Source: Atopobiaceae bacterium UBA1367 (lineage in GTDB: Bacteria > Actinomycetota > Coriobacteriia > Coriobacteriales > Atopobiaceae). From it: a DNA stretch of 47,854 nt. Of this stretch, positions 1 to 8,936 are shown in pieces; position 1 is the stretch's first letter; each line of letters opens with the position of its first letter. The DNA is taken from NCBI GenBank assembly GCA_002305995.1, contig DBRN01000012.1, forward strand, positions 224,232 through 272,085, in the 5' to 3' direction. Under the pieces are notes generated by a model that ran no database searches, was not told the DNA's origin, and worked only from the letters and a program-made list of their open reading frames with translations. The position numbers were made by a program, and so were the translations under genes.

Positions 1-1
1 C

Positions 2-232
2 GAGAGGCTACTGTTCATTACCGTTGCAGAGGCGGTCCTCCCGGCAAAGTTCGAGATAAAAGAGCTACCAACGATGCTACAGACGCTGGCAAGCATCACC
101 CTACAAGAACCCCCTGGCATCATCAAGGCGATTGCACCAGAGGAAGGGATTGTCAGGCAAGGGCTTATCAGGCGACAAGCCGCCGCAGGCATGCTCTTAC
201 TGCAAGCGAATGTGCCACTGAGCGCGCCACCA
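2..232 (+). other. possible 3' part of an unrecognised gene, cut by the window edge
   Basis: The frame starting at base 2 is open from the window edge and reads like ordinary protein for about 75 residues (for example PAKFEIKELPTMLQTLAS and IAPEEGIVRQGLIRRQAAA). It then runs on without a stop into low-complexity sequence antisense to the LPXTG gene. I recognise no family. It may be the tail of a gene that begins outside the window and has lost its stop codon by a rearrangement, or simply chance. Coding is inferred only from residue composition. Confidence 0.25.
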
Positions 233-246
233 AACTGTGTCACCAG

Positions 247-377
247 CAGACCGGAGAAACAAAGCGGGGGCAGCATGCTGATAGAAAGTCACCATGAGGT
301 CCAGGTCCGCGTGATATGCGAACTCGTTTTGACGGCAACGGTGCTTTCTGCATGCTGCCCCCGACATCTCCGGTCTG
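247..377. repeat. long imperfect inverted repeat downstream of the LPXTG gene
   Basis: The arms 247-293 and 340-377 are near reverse complements, sharing CAGACCGGAGA, GGGGGCAGCATGC and GAAAG-CACC blocks separated by small indels, around a loop of about 46 bases. It lies just past the stop codon of the leftward LPXTG gene. It could act as a transcript-end hairpin or be the relic of a small transposable element. There is no clear T-tract, so a classical intrinsic terminator is not supported. Confidence 0.55.
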
Positions 378-408
378 CACGCAACGTACCTACGTATAGC
401 TTGCACGC

Positions 409-2337
409 CTATAGCGCGCGCCTTCTTCTGAAGATACGCAACGACACTCCCCCCGACAATGCAACAATGGCCCCTAAAAGGATGAGCCCGAATTTAAGCC
501 ACCCGAATTTGAGCCCATCGCCGGTCTTCGGAAGACCCGACGTGCCAGGGATCTTGCCCGGTGTATCGCCGGGGGTCTTGCCGGGCGTATCGCCGGGGGT
601 ATCGCCCGGGTCACCACCGGGGTCTCCACCCGGGTCGCCGCCGGGCGTCTTTTCCTCCCATACGGCCTTGAACGCTATATGATACGTCGTCTGGTCGTCA
701 GTTCCAGGTGCTCCTGACAGCTTCTCATCGAGGATTACGCCGGAAGCGGCATCGTAGGGAACATCGCTATCGGCGTATTTCCCCAAGGGGTCGGGGTTTA
801 TCGCGCCGTCCGTCTGATACTCGCGCTCGTGCAGTCGGTAACGCCAGCCCTTGAACACATATCCCGCCCTCACGGGCTCGACGCCCTCGAAGTAGGCGAA
901 CTCTTCCGCATCAACCACATCGCCCTGCTTGTACAGATAGGAAGAATGCCTCAGGGCGAACACCCCCGGCGCCGTGTCGGGTTCGGCACCGCCATCGAGG
1001 TCGAAGGACCACGATATGGGCACCTTCTCCTCGTCAAGGTCGACCCGTGGCACAACCCTCACCAAGAAGGTGTCGTTCGGAGCACCAGGCGGCAGCAGAT
1101 CAGGTGGGCAGGGGTTCTCGAGGTCCACCGCTTTCGCCGCAACACCATCGATAAACGCATCGATATCGTCGCTGGTCAGATCGTTGGCATGGAAGCCATC
1201 CACCGGAGAGAGATACAGCTCGAACCAGTAGGGGTACTTGCTGTCGATGACGTAAGCAGGGTTCCCTATCCGCTTCACCTCGCCCGAAGGTGTAAGATAG
1301 CAGGCTCGCATGCCCTGCATAATCGCGCTACCAGTAGGAACGGCCTCGTGGGCGAACGCCAGATCCGCGAAATCGTTTCCCTCGATGAAATTTGTGATAT
1401 TTAGTTCGATGCTTTCGATGGGCGCAGGGTCAGGGGGTGGGTCACCGCCGCCGTCCCCCCAATCGGCCACAAAGCAGATTCTGTAGTGGCCCGCAGCGGG
1501 CTGATCGAGCGGTACGGTGTTTCCGGAGGCGAAGCCCGAAGAGGAAAGAAGCGTCGAGCCGAGCTCATCGTAGAGATTGTACTTCCAACCTTTGAAGGTG
1601 GACCCCGCCTTGACCGGTATGACTCCGTCGAAGAACGCGAACTCGCTCGCATCCACCGCGTCGCCCTGCTTGTATTCAAACGTCGTGCAGCGCGGAGTGA
1701 AGGCACCTGGACGCGCGGGGTCGGGAGAGCCTCCGTCGAGGTCGAATTCGATCCATGCCAGCTCCCGATCAGGATCGAGCGACGGCAGGTAATGGAGTAT
1801 CCGGAAGGCGTAGTCGGGATACCCCGGTGGCGGCCATTCGCACGGGTTATCGAAATACGTCGCCTCCTCGCCGTTCACCTTGACGTTCGCCTTCACGAGG
1901 GTATCTGTGCTGTATCCAAACCACGAGGACATGTATATCTCTACCGCGTACCCCTTACGGGGATCAAAGGTGTCGTCATCGGCACAGTCAGCCCACCCAC
2001 CACTTGGCTTCATATAGCTGAACTCGACGTAGGGGCCCCTGAGCCCCTTGGGGGGCACGTCCACCGTCACGCTAGCGTCGCCGACCCGCGCCCCCTCCGA
2101 AAATCCGTTGACGGTGACGGAAACCTGCTCAATCGGCGTACCTGCCATGGCTGTCGCAGGCATGACACCAAGAGCGATGAGCAGCGCGACGAAAAATCCG
2201 AGGATCTTCCCTCTTTTCATGTTCATAGCCATCTCCCTTCTCGCCGGGCATTCCGACAACCCTGCTTTACCGCAGGAGGGACAATAGCCACCTCCTCCTT
2301 CTTCCATCTGAGCGCCGCAGTGCAAGCAAGATGCCAT
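409..2337 (-). CDS. LPXTG-anchored surface protein with N-terminal zinc ribbon
   Basis: A 642-residue protein. Residues 4-26 form a zinc-ribbon-like CxxC...CxxC pair (CLHC, CPSC). A hydrophobic signal-type segment follows at about 42-64, ending ATAMA. Two homologous modules of about 190 residues come next, each opening with PIE(Q/S) and ending in a YKQGD...GWKY/GWRY block that resembles InlB B-type (Flg_new) repeats. A Gly/Pro/Asp/Thr-rich wall spacer follows, then LPKTG, a membrane helix and an RRRR tail. The last parts are the standard sortase signal, so the protein is expected on the cell wall. The upstream start has a good GAGGGAGGG ribosome site. An internal ATG at 2226 has an equally good AGAAGGGAG site six bases upstream, and starting there would give a conventional signal peptide without the zinc ribbon. 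The BTAD regulator gene lies 114 bp upstream on the same strand. Confidence 0.85.
   Translation of the reverse strand: MASCLHCGAQMEEGGGGYCPSCGKAGLSECPARREMAMNMKRGKILGFFVALLIALGVMPATAMAGTPIEQVSVTVNGFSEGARVGDASVTVDVPPKGLRGPYVEFSYMKPSGGWADCADDDTFDPRKGYAVEIYMSSWFGYSTDTLVKANVKVNGEEATYFDNPCEWPPPGYPDYAFRILHYLPSLDPDRELAWIEFDLDGGSPDPARPGAFTPRCTTFEYKQGDAVDASEFAFFDGVIPVKAGSTFKGWKYNLYDELGSTLLSSSGFASGNTVPLDQPAAGHYRICFVADWGDGGGDPPPDPAPIESIELNITNFIEGNDFADLAFAHEAVPTGSAIMQGMRACYLTPSGEVKRIGNPAYVIDSKYPYWFELYLSPVDGFHANDLTSDDIDAFIDGVAAKAVDLENPCPPDLLPPGAPNDTFLVRVVPRVDLDEEKVPISWSFDLDGGAEPDTAPGVFALRHSSYLYKQGDVVDAEEFAYFEGVEPVRAGYVFKGWRYRLHEREYQTDGAINPDPLGKYADSDVPYDAASGVILDEKLSGAPGTDDQTTYHIAFKAVWEEKTPGGDPGGDPGGDPGDTPGDTPGKTPGDTPGKIPGTSGLPKTGDGLKFGWLKFGLILLGAIVALSGGVSLRIFRRRRAL
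2226..2241 (-). promoter_or_regulatory. internal ribosome binding site and second start inside the LPXTG gene
   Basis: On the minus strand AGAAGGGAG (2233-2241) stands six bases before an in-frame ATG at 2226. Initiation here makes a 605-residue protein beginning MNMKRG, a normal secretion signal, and omits the Cys4 zinc ribbon encoded upstream. Since the upstream ATG also has a strong site, either could be the real start or both may be used. Confidence 0.5.
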
Positions 2338-2451
2338 GACAGCCCTCCCTCACAGATCAGGCATTGCCATCACCATATGGAGGACAAGCATAGAGAAAGG
2401 GCGTAAAATGAACGTGAAACGGGCACGCCGAGTGGGAGTGCGGACGAACGG

Positions 2452-4305
2452 CTAGAGGGAAAGCCGCGCTTCGACGCCCATTTCCGCGCGGAACCTCTGC
2501 TTGAAGCGGCGATAGAAGCTCTTCGCGCGGGCCTGCTGCCCCTCCTTGCAGTAAAGGGCGATGAGCGTCGCAGCGCACTCCTCATCGAGGGGGTTCATCT
2601 CGAGCGAGCGCACCAGTTGCTCTTGAATGGCTGGGGCAGACGTACCTTCCAGTGCCTTGTGGCCCAGCGTGTGCACCGCCTCGGCGTACATGGAGGCGTA
2701 ATGCTCCCGTCGTATGGTCGCCCAGTCGTCGCATTCGCTCTCGCCAAGGAAAGGCCCTCGGTATAGGGAGCAGAGCTCGATAAGGGCCTGGACGTCATCA
2801 GTGGCGCTTTCTTCCCACTGGCGAAAGAGTCGGTCAAACTCATGAACGTCGATCTCGACGGCAGCGCCCTCCTTAAGGCGCATGCCCTCTTTGGTCTCCT
2901 CTAGAAGGGCGGTATCGCTCTCGAAGGGAAGGCCGACTTTCGCAAGGGTTTTGCGAAGCTCGTAGAGCGCCACGCGGAGCGAGGTCTGGGAAGACTTCCG
3001 GTCTGCGTCGGGCCAGAACAGGGCGGCAAGACGCTCGCGCGATTGAACCGTCCGCCGTGCGAGTACGTATTTGAGGATGCCGCAAACCTTCTTCGTCTTG
3101 AAATCGCTTTCGGCAAGCGTCATGTTCCTATAGATGAGCTGGAAGGGGCCGAAAAGGCGCACGGAAACGGTATCGTCCTCGCGAACGGCGCGATTCTTCT
3201 CGTGGTAGGAGTTCAACAAGCGACAGTACGTGCCGTGGAGGTGTTCGCTCTCGGCCCGCTTGAGAACGCGATGGAGAGTGGAGAAATCCATCGTCGTGGA
3301 GTAGACGTACCCGCGTTCCTTCCCCAGGTTCGCCCAGAGGTCGAGATACCGCCGTCCACTCTCTTCGTCGCCCATCAAGAAATACAGGTCACACAGATGC
3401 AGGTAGATGCCGTAGGCGCTCTGCCGGGCGCGCTTCTTGCTGCAGAGAGCCAGACATTCGGCGAAGATGCGCTCGGCCTGGGCGTACTCGCCGCGCTTCT
3501 TGTGGATGGCTCCCACCACGGCCTGCGAGAACTCCATCATCCCATGCCCCGGGTTTTCCCGCGCGAAGAACGCTGCGGCTCCCTGCGCCTCGGCCAGCAG
3601 GCTTTCCGTCGGATCCGTCTCGCCGATGAGGCAGAGAAGCGAGACGACCTCCTGCACCAGCGAGCGAATCTCATGCCGCTGAAACAGAAGATTCGTGGCG
3701 TCGAACAGATGGCAGCGGGGATGAAGCGATAGCTTTCCCGTGAGGATGTCGGGGTCTTTGCGCGATGCGATGATCATATGCACACACTCAGGCATATTGC
3801 TGGCAAAGTACTGCATGGTCAGCCTGATGGTGTCGTTTTCCATGACTGCCTGGTAGTCGTCGAAGACCAGGAAAAGGTCATGGGCGGACTCCCCACAAAG
3901 CCCTGCCATATCCTGGCATATTTGGGCATTGAGAAGCGGATAGTCTTCCTGAAGGTTTCCCAAGCTGCTAAACATGCGGAAGCTAACGGACTGAAAACGA
4001 TTCTGGCCAGGGAAAAGCATGGATAGGAGGTGCCCGTAGAAGACGGGGAGAAAGGAATCTTCCCGCTCCAACCGATACCAGCGGGTGCGCTTTCGGTGCC
4101 TTTGGAGCGAGAGCAGGGTGGCCGTCGTCTTGCCGAAACCGGCAGGCGCCACAAGAAGGGCAAGCCGGCACTCCTCCAAGGAGAGCCTCTTGATGCGGTC
4201 GCAGAAAAGGACGCGTGGGGGAATGGCGGGGAGCTGCAGTTTTGTCTGAAGAAGCGGCGGATTCAAAGCGACCGATTCACTCGCTTGATGGGCGGGACGT
4301 TGCAC
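2452..4305 (-). CDS. BTAD-type transcriptional regulator with AAA/NTPase domain
   Basis: A 617-residue protein starting at GTG, with GAGGAG seven bases upstream. The N-terminal third is a MalT-like STAND NTPase: Walker A APAGFGKT at about 53-60 and Walker B LFLVFDD at about 144-150. A helical tetratricopeptide-like stretch follows (about 240-370). From about 383 there is an OmpR-type winged helix and then a bacterial transcriptional activation domain (GPFLGESECDDWA, ending RFKQRFRAEMG). The family consists of DNA-binding activators switched by ligand or nucleotide. The segment after the NTPase core (near RHEIRSLVQE) passes abruptly to the TPR part, so the protein is shorter than the roughly 900 residues usual for MalT-like regulators and may carry an internal deletion. 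It probably controls the LPXTG gene next to it, judged from position only. Confidence 0.8.
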   Translation of the reverse strand: MQRPAHQASESVALNPPLLQTKLQLPAIPPRVLFCDRIKRLSLEECRLALLVAPAGFGKTTATLLSLQRHRKRTRWYRLEREDSFLPVFYGHLLSMLFPGQNRFQSVSFRMFSSLGNLQEDYPLLNAQICQDMAGLCGESAHDLFLVFDDYQAVMENDTIRLTMQYFASNMPECVHMIIASRKDPDILTGKLSLHPRCHLFDATNLLFQRHEIRSLVQEVVSLLCLIGETDPTESLLAEAQGAAAFFARENPGHGMMEFSQAVVGAIHKKRGEYAQAERIFAECLALCSKKRARQSAYGIYLHLCDLYFLMGDEESGRRYLDLWANLGKERGYVYSTTMDFSTLHRVLKRAESEHLHGTYCRLLNSYHEKNRAVREDDTVSVRLFGPFQLIYRNMTLAESDFKTKKVCGILKYVLARRTVQSRERLAALFWPDADRKSSQTSLRVALYELRKTLAKVGLPFESDTALLEETKEGMRLKEGAAVEIDVHEFDRLFRQWEESATDDVQALIELCSLYRGPFLGESECDDWATIRREHYASMYAEAVHTLGHKALEGTSAPAIQEQLVRSLEMNPLDEECAATLIALYCKEGQQARAKSFYRRFKQRFRAEMGVEARLSL

Positions 4306-4378
4306 AGGGAGTCTCCTCGCAGCACAGGCCAGGTCAGTGCGGCACTATACCTTGATTATAGATGAGCTGAAATATATG

Positions 4379-4513
4379 TCTGGCGTGGCGCCATCCGCTC
4401 ACATCACGCATCTGTCGCTCTCGCGCTTCATGCGCCGGCTCAAGGAGGAGCTGGGCTGCGAGCTCTTCGACCGCACGCGGAACCGTGCGACGCCCAACGA
4501 GGCGGGGCGTGTC
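4379..4513 (+). pseudogene. LysR-family HTH remnant
   Basis: The frame contains LSRFMRRLKEELGCELFD followed by RTRNRATPNEAGRVA, which matches the second half of a LysR-type helix-turn-helix (SRxIxxLEEELGxxLFxRxxRxxxLTxAG). The first half of the domain and the whole effector domain are missing, and the reading frame runs into unrelated sequence. This is a fragment left by deletion, not a working regulator. Confidence 0.55.
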
Positions 4514-4779
4514 GCCATGCCCACCTGGTGGCGTATCGCGTTGGCGATGTCGGTGAGGACGTGGGTGGAGGTCGATCTCGTTCCAGCATGGGCTGTGTCA
4601 AAGCCACTGACGGAGCAGATGAGGCTCCCATCGCGGCGACAACGCGTTTTCCGCAAACTGACAGAAAGTTTTTGGACCGGACTATCTTTTCGGGCCTATT
4701 GGTTGTTATCAACTATAGAGCGACCATCACACAGCGATCGATCCTTCGGCAGAGGGGACACGGGGAAGCGAGAAGGTCT

Positions 4780-5295
4780 TTGGACGCGGATTCAAATCTG
4801 ATAAGGCGGATGCGCAGAGGAGACGAGGACGCGTTCGACGCATTTGTCCGAAAGTACTACGGGCAGATGCTTGCGTACTGCGCCTATCACTGCCACGACA
4901 GGGAGGAGGCCAAGGACCTCGCACAGGAGACCTTCCTGAGATTCGTGTCGAGCCTCCCCGAATACTCACACAGGGGAAAGGCGAAGAGCTACCTCTACAC
5001 CATCGCTGGGAACCTTTGTAAGAACCATTACAGGAAGCACGGGGAGCATGGGTGCGATCCGTTCGACGAGAACGCGTTTGGCACCGGGTCCGATGGCGAT
5101 GTGGTGTCGGCGCTCGTCGTGAGGGATTGCCTCGACAGGCTGCAAGACGAGTACCGGGAGGTCATCATCCTGTTCTACTACCAAGACCTCAGGCAGTCGG
5201 AGATAGCCGACATCCTGGGAATCGGAGTCCCCTTGGTGAAGTACAGGTTGAGGCAGGGAAAAGAGCAGATGAGACGGCTTCTGGAGGAGGAATAG
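4780..5295 (+). CDS. ECF-type RNA polymerase sigma factor
   Basis: About 171 residues. Region 2 is visible as AFDAFVRKYYGQMLAYCAY...DLAQETFLRFV, with the conserved DLxQETF, and region 4 as LQDEYREVIILFYYQDL followed by the helix-turn-helix SEIADILGIGVPLVKYRLRQG. I chose the TTG at 4780, preceded by AGAAGG, because it gives the family's usual short leader; an ATG at 4810 would remove part of region 1/2. It is the first gene of a four-gene unit with a membrane protein and an ABC exporter, an arrangement in which the sigma factor usually drives its own operon. A paralogous unit lies at 43020-46442 on the other strand. Confidence 0.85.
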   Translation: MDADSNLIRRMRRGDEDAFDAFVRKYYGQMLAYCAYHCHDREEAKDLAQETFLRFVSSLPEYSHRGKAKSYLYTIAGNLCKNHYRKHGEHGCDPFDENAFGTGSDGDVVSALVVRDCLDRLQDEYREVIILFYYQDLRQSEIADILGIGVPLVKYRLRQGKEQMRRLLEEE

Positions 5296-6051
5296 ATGGA
5301 CATCGAGAGGATGATACTGCGCGGGAGGGTGGACATCCCTGTCGAGGAGGCTGACGTCCAGGCCGTCGTCCAGCAGGCGACGGCGGCGTTTGCCAGCAGG
5401 GAGGGAGAGAGGCTGCTGTCCTATCACGAGTTCCTCTTGCAGCAGCTCAGGATGACGCGTAAGAGGTGGTGGGCGCTTCAGGCGGTCCTGCTGATGGCCG
5501 CCTGGCTCCTCATGGAAAGCGCTGGCGAGGCACCCTATGTCCGCAGCAGCCTCGGCATCATCGCCGCGTTGTTCGTGATCCTCATGCTGCCAGACCTGTG
5601 GAAGAACCTCTCGAACCGCTGCATGGAGGTGGAGATGGCCTCCTTCTACTCGCTGCGCAGGATCTACGCCGCGCGCGTATTGCTGTTTGGGGTGGCCGAC
5701 TTGGCCATCTTGGCGGTGTTCTGCGGATGCTCGTGCGCGTTTCTGGGAGCCTCGCCGGAAAATCTGGTCTCGGACTTCCTCCTGCCCCTGACCGTGACTG
5801 CCGGGATCTGCTTCTTCGTTCTGGGAAGCCAGCGCCTGGGGATGGGGGGCGTCATTGGGGCATGCGCCGCTTGGTGCGCGCTATGGTGGCTGGTCGTGGC
5901 GAACGAGGCCCTGTACTCCATGATCGCGCTACCCCTGTGGATTGCGGCCTTTGGGTTCGCATGCGCCTTTCTGGCTTACGCGATCTATCGCCTGCTTGCG
6001 ACATGCGACAGGTTCTGGGAGGTGAACGTGCATGGAGTTGTCTTTGAATAA
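5296..6051 (+). CDS. multi-pass membrane protein of sigma-ABC module (possible anti-sigma)
   Basis: A 251-residue protein whose ATG directly follows the sigma factor stop codon, with GGAGGAGG inside the end of the upstream gene, so translation is likely coupled. A soluble N-terminal region of about 55 residues precedes roughly six hydrophobic segments (for example WWALQAVLLMAAWLLM and GIIAALFVILML). The paralogue at 45146-45946 has the same layout and the same place in its operon. By position it could hold the sigma factor at the membrane or form part of the exporter; no zinc-finger anti-sigma motif (HxxxCxxC) is present. The 3' end overlaps the ABC ATPase gene by 20 bases. Confidence 0.75.
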   Translation: MDIERMILRGRVDIPVEEADVQAVVQQATAAFASREGERLLSYHEFLLQQLRMTRKRWWALQAVLLMAAWLLMESAGEAPYVRSSLGIIAALFVILMLPDLWKNLSNRCMEVEMASFYSLRRIYAARVLLFGVADLAILAVFCGCSCAFLGASPENLVSDFLLPLTVTAGICFFVLGSQRLGMGGVIGACAAWCALWWLVVANEALYSMIALPLWIAAFGFACAFLAYAIYRLLATCDRFWEVNVHGVVFE

Positions 6052-6904
6052 GCTCACGAGAAGGTACGGCGAGATGGTGGCGGTGGACGACGCGAGCATC
6101 GTCATGGAGCGCGGCGTCTACGGGCTCCTCGGCGTGAACGGCGCGGGCAAGACCACCCTCATGCGCATGGTCACGACCCTGATCCGCCCGTCACAGGGAA
6201 GCATCACCTACGACGGCAAGGACATCTTCGAGCTCGGTGGCACCTACCGCCGCGAGCTGGGGTACCTGCCGCAGGACTTCGGATACTACCCCGACCTCTC
6301 CGTGCAGGATTACCTGATGTACATCGCTGCCATCAAGGGCCTGCGGGAGGCCTTCGCGAAAAGGCGGACGGGCGAGCTGCTGGAACAGATCGGCATGGGA
6401 AGGCACGCGCGCACGAAGATGCGCAAGCTCTCCGGAGGCATGCTGCGGCGCGTCGGCATCGCGCAGGCGATGATGAACGACCCCAAAGTCCTCGTGCTGG
6501 ACGAGCCGACGGCGGGGCTCGACCCGAGCGAGAGGGTGCGCTTCCGGAACCTCATCGGCGAGCTCTCGGAGGACAGGCTTGTCCTCCTGTCCACGCACAT
6601 CGTCTCCGACATCGAGTTTGTTGCCAACAGGATCGTCCTCATGGACCACGGGAGGCTGACCCTAACCGGGACGCCGGAGGAAGTCGTCTCCTCGATCGGA
6701 ACGGGCGTGTGGGATTTCGTTGTCCCGAGAGGAGAGGTGAACCGATATCTCAAGCGCTATCTCGTCGTGAACATGAAGTCGGGTGCGGATGGGGTCGAGC
6801 TGCGAGTGTTGGCCGAGAATCCACCTATGACGGGGGCGAGACGCGTTCGGGCAACGCTCGAGGACGCATTCCTGTTCCACTTCGGCGAGAAGGCGGGCGA
6901 ATGA
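6032..6904 (+). CDS. ABC transporter ATP-binding protein
   Basis: A 290-residue ATPase with Walker A GVNGAGKT (34-41), Q-loop region YLPQDFGYYPD, signature LSGGMLRRVG, Walker B VLVLDEPTAG and switch histidine STHIVSD. It belongs to the drug/antibiotic exporter group with a C-terminal extension after the ATPase core. GGGAGGTG lies upstream of the ATG. It should couple ATP hydrolysis to the permease encoded immediately downstream (4-base overlap). The Q-loop and D-loop segments are nearly the same as in the second ATPase at 44259-45137, which points to duplication of the whole unit. Confidence 0.92.
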   Translation: MELSLNKLTRRYGEMVAVDDASIVMERGVYGLLGVNGAGKTTLMRMVTTLIRPSQGSITYDGKDIFELGGTYRRELGYLPQDFGYYPDLSVQDYLMYIAAIKGLREAFAKRRTGELLEQIGMGRHARTKMRKLSGGMLRRVGIAQAMMNDPKVLVLDEPTAGLDPSERVRFRNLIGELSEDRLVLLSTHIVSDIEFVANRIVLMDHGRLTLTGTPEEVVSSIGTGVWDFVVPRGEVNRYLKRYLVVNMKSGADGVELRVLAENPPMTGARRVRATLEDAFLFHFGEKAGE

Positions 6905-8065
6905 CCATGTTGCTGAGATGCGAGCTGAAGAAGGCCTGGCTCAAGAGGGTGAACCGGGTGGCCCTGGTGGTTGCGCTGCTGGCAATTGTCGTGTTCTCCG
7001 TTTTTTGCCATCGGCAGCTTCGACTTCGTGGACTCGGAAGGAACCCCGCACACCGGCGTTTCCGCAGCACGATCGCTTGTAGAGGACAAGAATCAGTGGC
7101 GGGGCGAACTGACGCCGGAGGTCATCTCGCAGGCGATTGAGCGATACCGGGATGGGGACTGGCAGTCGACATACGAAATCGTCTTTCTGGCGAGCAAGAT
7201 GCTTCGAGACGAGGACGGCGACTCCTATGACTACGAGGTGGCTCTGGGCGCGGATCCTGCACGGATAGGCGACATCTACGACAGCTACCAAACCAACCTC
7301 CAAGCGGAATGCGAGAAATACGGGAAGACCCCAGAGCAAGTTGAGTACCTGATGGGCAAGTATGAGCGAATCGAAACGCCCTTCTCATACGAGGCCTTCG
7401 ACACGTGGGACACGATGCTCCTTTACGCGACGACCGTCAGCATCGTGCTCGTCGTAGTCATAGGGTTTCTGACGGCGGGTATCTTCGCGGAAGAGTTCAG
7501 GTACAAGTCGGATGCCGTGTTCTTCTCCGCAAGGTACGGGAGGACGAGGGCGACGAGGGCCAAGGCGTGCGCGGGCCTCATCGTCGCGACGGCGGTGTAC
7601 TGGATAGGCATCGGGCTGCTCTCCGCCGTGGTCTTTGCGGCGGCGGGCGTGAGCGGCGCGTCCACGCCCTATCAAATTGTCTACCCGTATTCCATCTATC
7701 CCGTCACGTTTTCCCAGATGTATGGGATGGTCGTTCTGGGCGGCTACGTCGGGAGCCTGTTGTCGGCCGGCGTCTCCATGCTGGTGGCCTCGAAGACGCG
7801 AAGTGCGAGCGTCGCCGTGTGCATACCGTTCCTCCTGTTCTGCGTCTCCCCGTTCCTGGGCAGGGCGCTGCCCTTCAAGACGCTCTTCACGCTGACGCCG
7901 GACCAGCTCAACAATGTCATGAACTGCTCGCGTATCCCCTACGTCTATCAGGTGGGCGGCACGGTGTTCAGTCAGATTCCGTTCATCTTCCTGCTCTACG
8001 CCGCAATCGCCCTGGTTCTCGTCGTTCTGGCCAAACGCACATTTGGCAAGGCCATGTTGCGCTAA
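6901..8065 (+). pseudogene. ABC transporter permease, frameshifted at a T6 run
   Basis: The natural start is the ATG at 6901, overlapping the ATPase stop by ATGA. It encodes MTMLLRCELKKAWLKRVNRV and a first membrane helix ending FSVF. That frame closes at 7140. The rest of the permease (AIGSFDFVDSEG onward, several membrane helices, ending at 8065) continues in the +1 frame. The switch point is the six-T run at 7001-7006; with five T the two parts join cleanly as SVFAIGSF. The intact paralogue at 43020-44249 has the same layout: a short N-terminus, one helix, a large extracellular loop, then membrane helices. The break may be a real mutation, a slippage site or an assembly error. Confidence 0.8.
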
Positions 8066-8234
8066 GGCGACGGCGACGTGCGCGCGCGAACTCATGTGGC
8101 TGCTTCAAATTAGAGTTTCCGCAGGTTAAGCGCATCACTCTTCACTTGGAATAATTCATCGTTACTGGGCAAGGCCTTGCCTGTTAAGACCTTTTCGGCC
8201 TGATGCTGGATGCGATGAGGGGGGAGGAGCCAAG

Positions 8235-8936
8235 ATGGGAGATCGAAGGAGAAAAGGGTTTCCCCTGCTTCTGCTGATCGTTGTTCTGGCAATTGCGATT
8301 TTCTCAAGCAAGACTGTTCTTCAGAAGTACACGATCGACTTGTCCTCTGCTCCTGGTATTCATAAGATCGCAGATGAATCCAGAGGTTGGAATCTAATTC
8401 TTGTAAACCGGAGCAACTACATTCCGAAGAGTTACGAGATTGAATTAACGACATTATCCAACGGCAAGCAGGTGGACTCTCGCATATATCCAGACTTGCA
8501 GTCTATGTTCGATGATGCCAGAGCCGCCGGCCTCCAGCTCCATGTGAGAGAAGGATACCGCACGCAGGAAGAGCAACAGGAGGCTCTTGACAAAAAGATT
8601 GAGGCGTACAGAAGTGAAGAATACTCAAAATCCGAGGCTGAAGGGCTGGCAAAAGAGTGGGTGGCCATCCCTGGGACAAGTGAACATCAGCTGGGCATAG
8701 CAGTAGACATTAATGCCGACTCATCCGTGTGCTCAGAAGGCGCCGTGTATTCCTGGCTGGCCGAGAATTCGTACAAGTATGGATTCATCTATCGGTATCC
8801 ATCGGATAAAAGCGATATAACTGGCGTAATAAATGAGCCGTGGCATTACCGATATGTTGGAATAGAAGTGGCGAGGACGATCCATGATACTGGATGGTGT
8901 CTGGAAGAGTATATCGAGTACTTGGAGTCCGGATAG
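8235..8936 (+). CDS. VanY-type D-alanyl-D-alanine carboxypeptidase
   Basis: A 233-residue protein with an N-terminal membrane anchor (FPLLLLIVVLAIAIF) and a peptidase M15B domain. The zinc ligands are visible in SEHQLGIAVD (His and Asp) and in EPWHYRYVG (catalytic Glu, then His), the standard SxHxxGxAxD / ExxH signature. The enzyme trims the terminal D-Ala of peptidoglycan stem peptides on the outside of the membrane. GGGGGGAGG lies eight bases before the ATG. It is a single gene with no van regulatory or ligase genes nearby, so it is more likely a cell-wall housekeeping enzyme than part of a glycopeptide resistance cluster. Confidence 0.88.
   Translation: MGDRRRKGFPLLLLIVVLAIAIFSSKTVLQKYTIDLSSAPGIHKIADESRGWNLILVNRSNYIPKSYEIELTTLSNGKQVDSRIYPDLQSMFDDARAAGLQLHVREGYRTQEEQQEALDKKIEAYRSEEYSKSEAEGLAKEWVAIPGTSEHQLGIAVDINADSSVCSEGAVYSWLAENSYKYGFIYRYPSDKSDITGVINEPWHYRYVGIEVARTIHDTGWCLEEYIEYLESG

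Noticed and set aside
409..2406. Long plus-strand frames opposite the LPXTG gene
   Set aside because: No ribosome sites, no domains; the minus strand has signal peptide, repeats and sortase motif.
8235..8936. Vancomycin resistance cluster
   Set aside because: Only a VanY-type peptidase is present; no vanHAX ligase or dehydrogenase and no VanRS pair are nearby.
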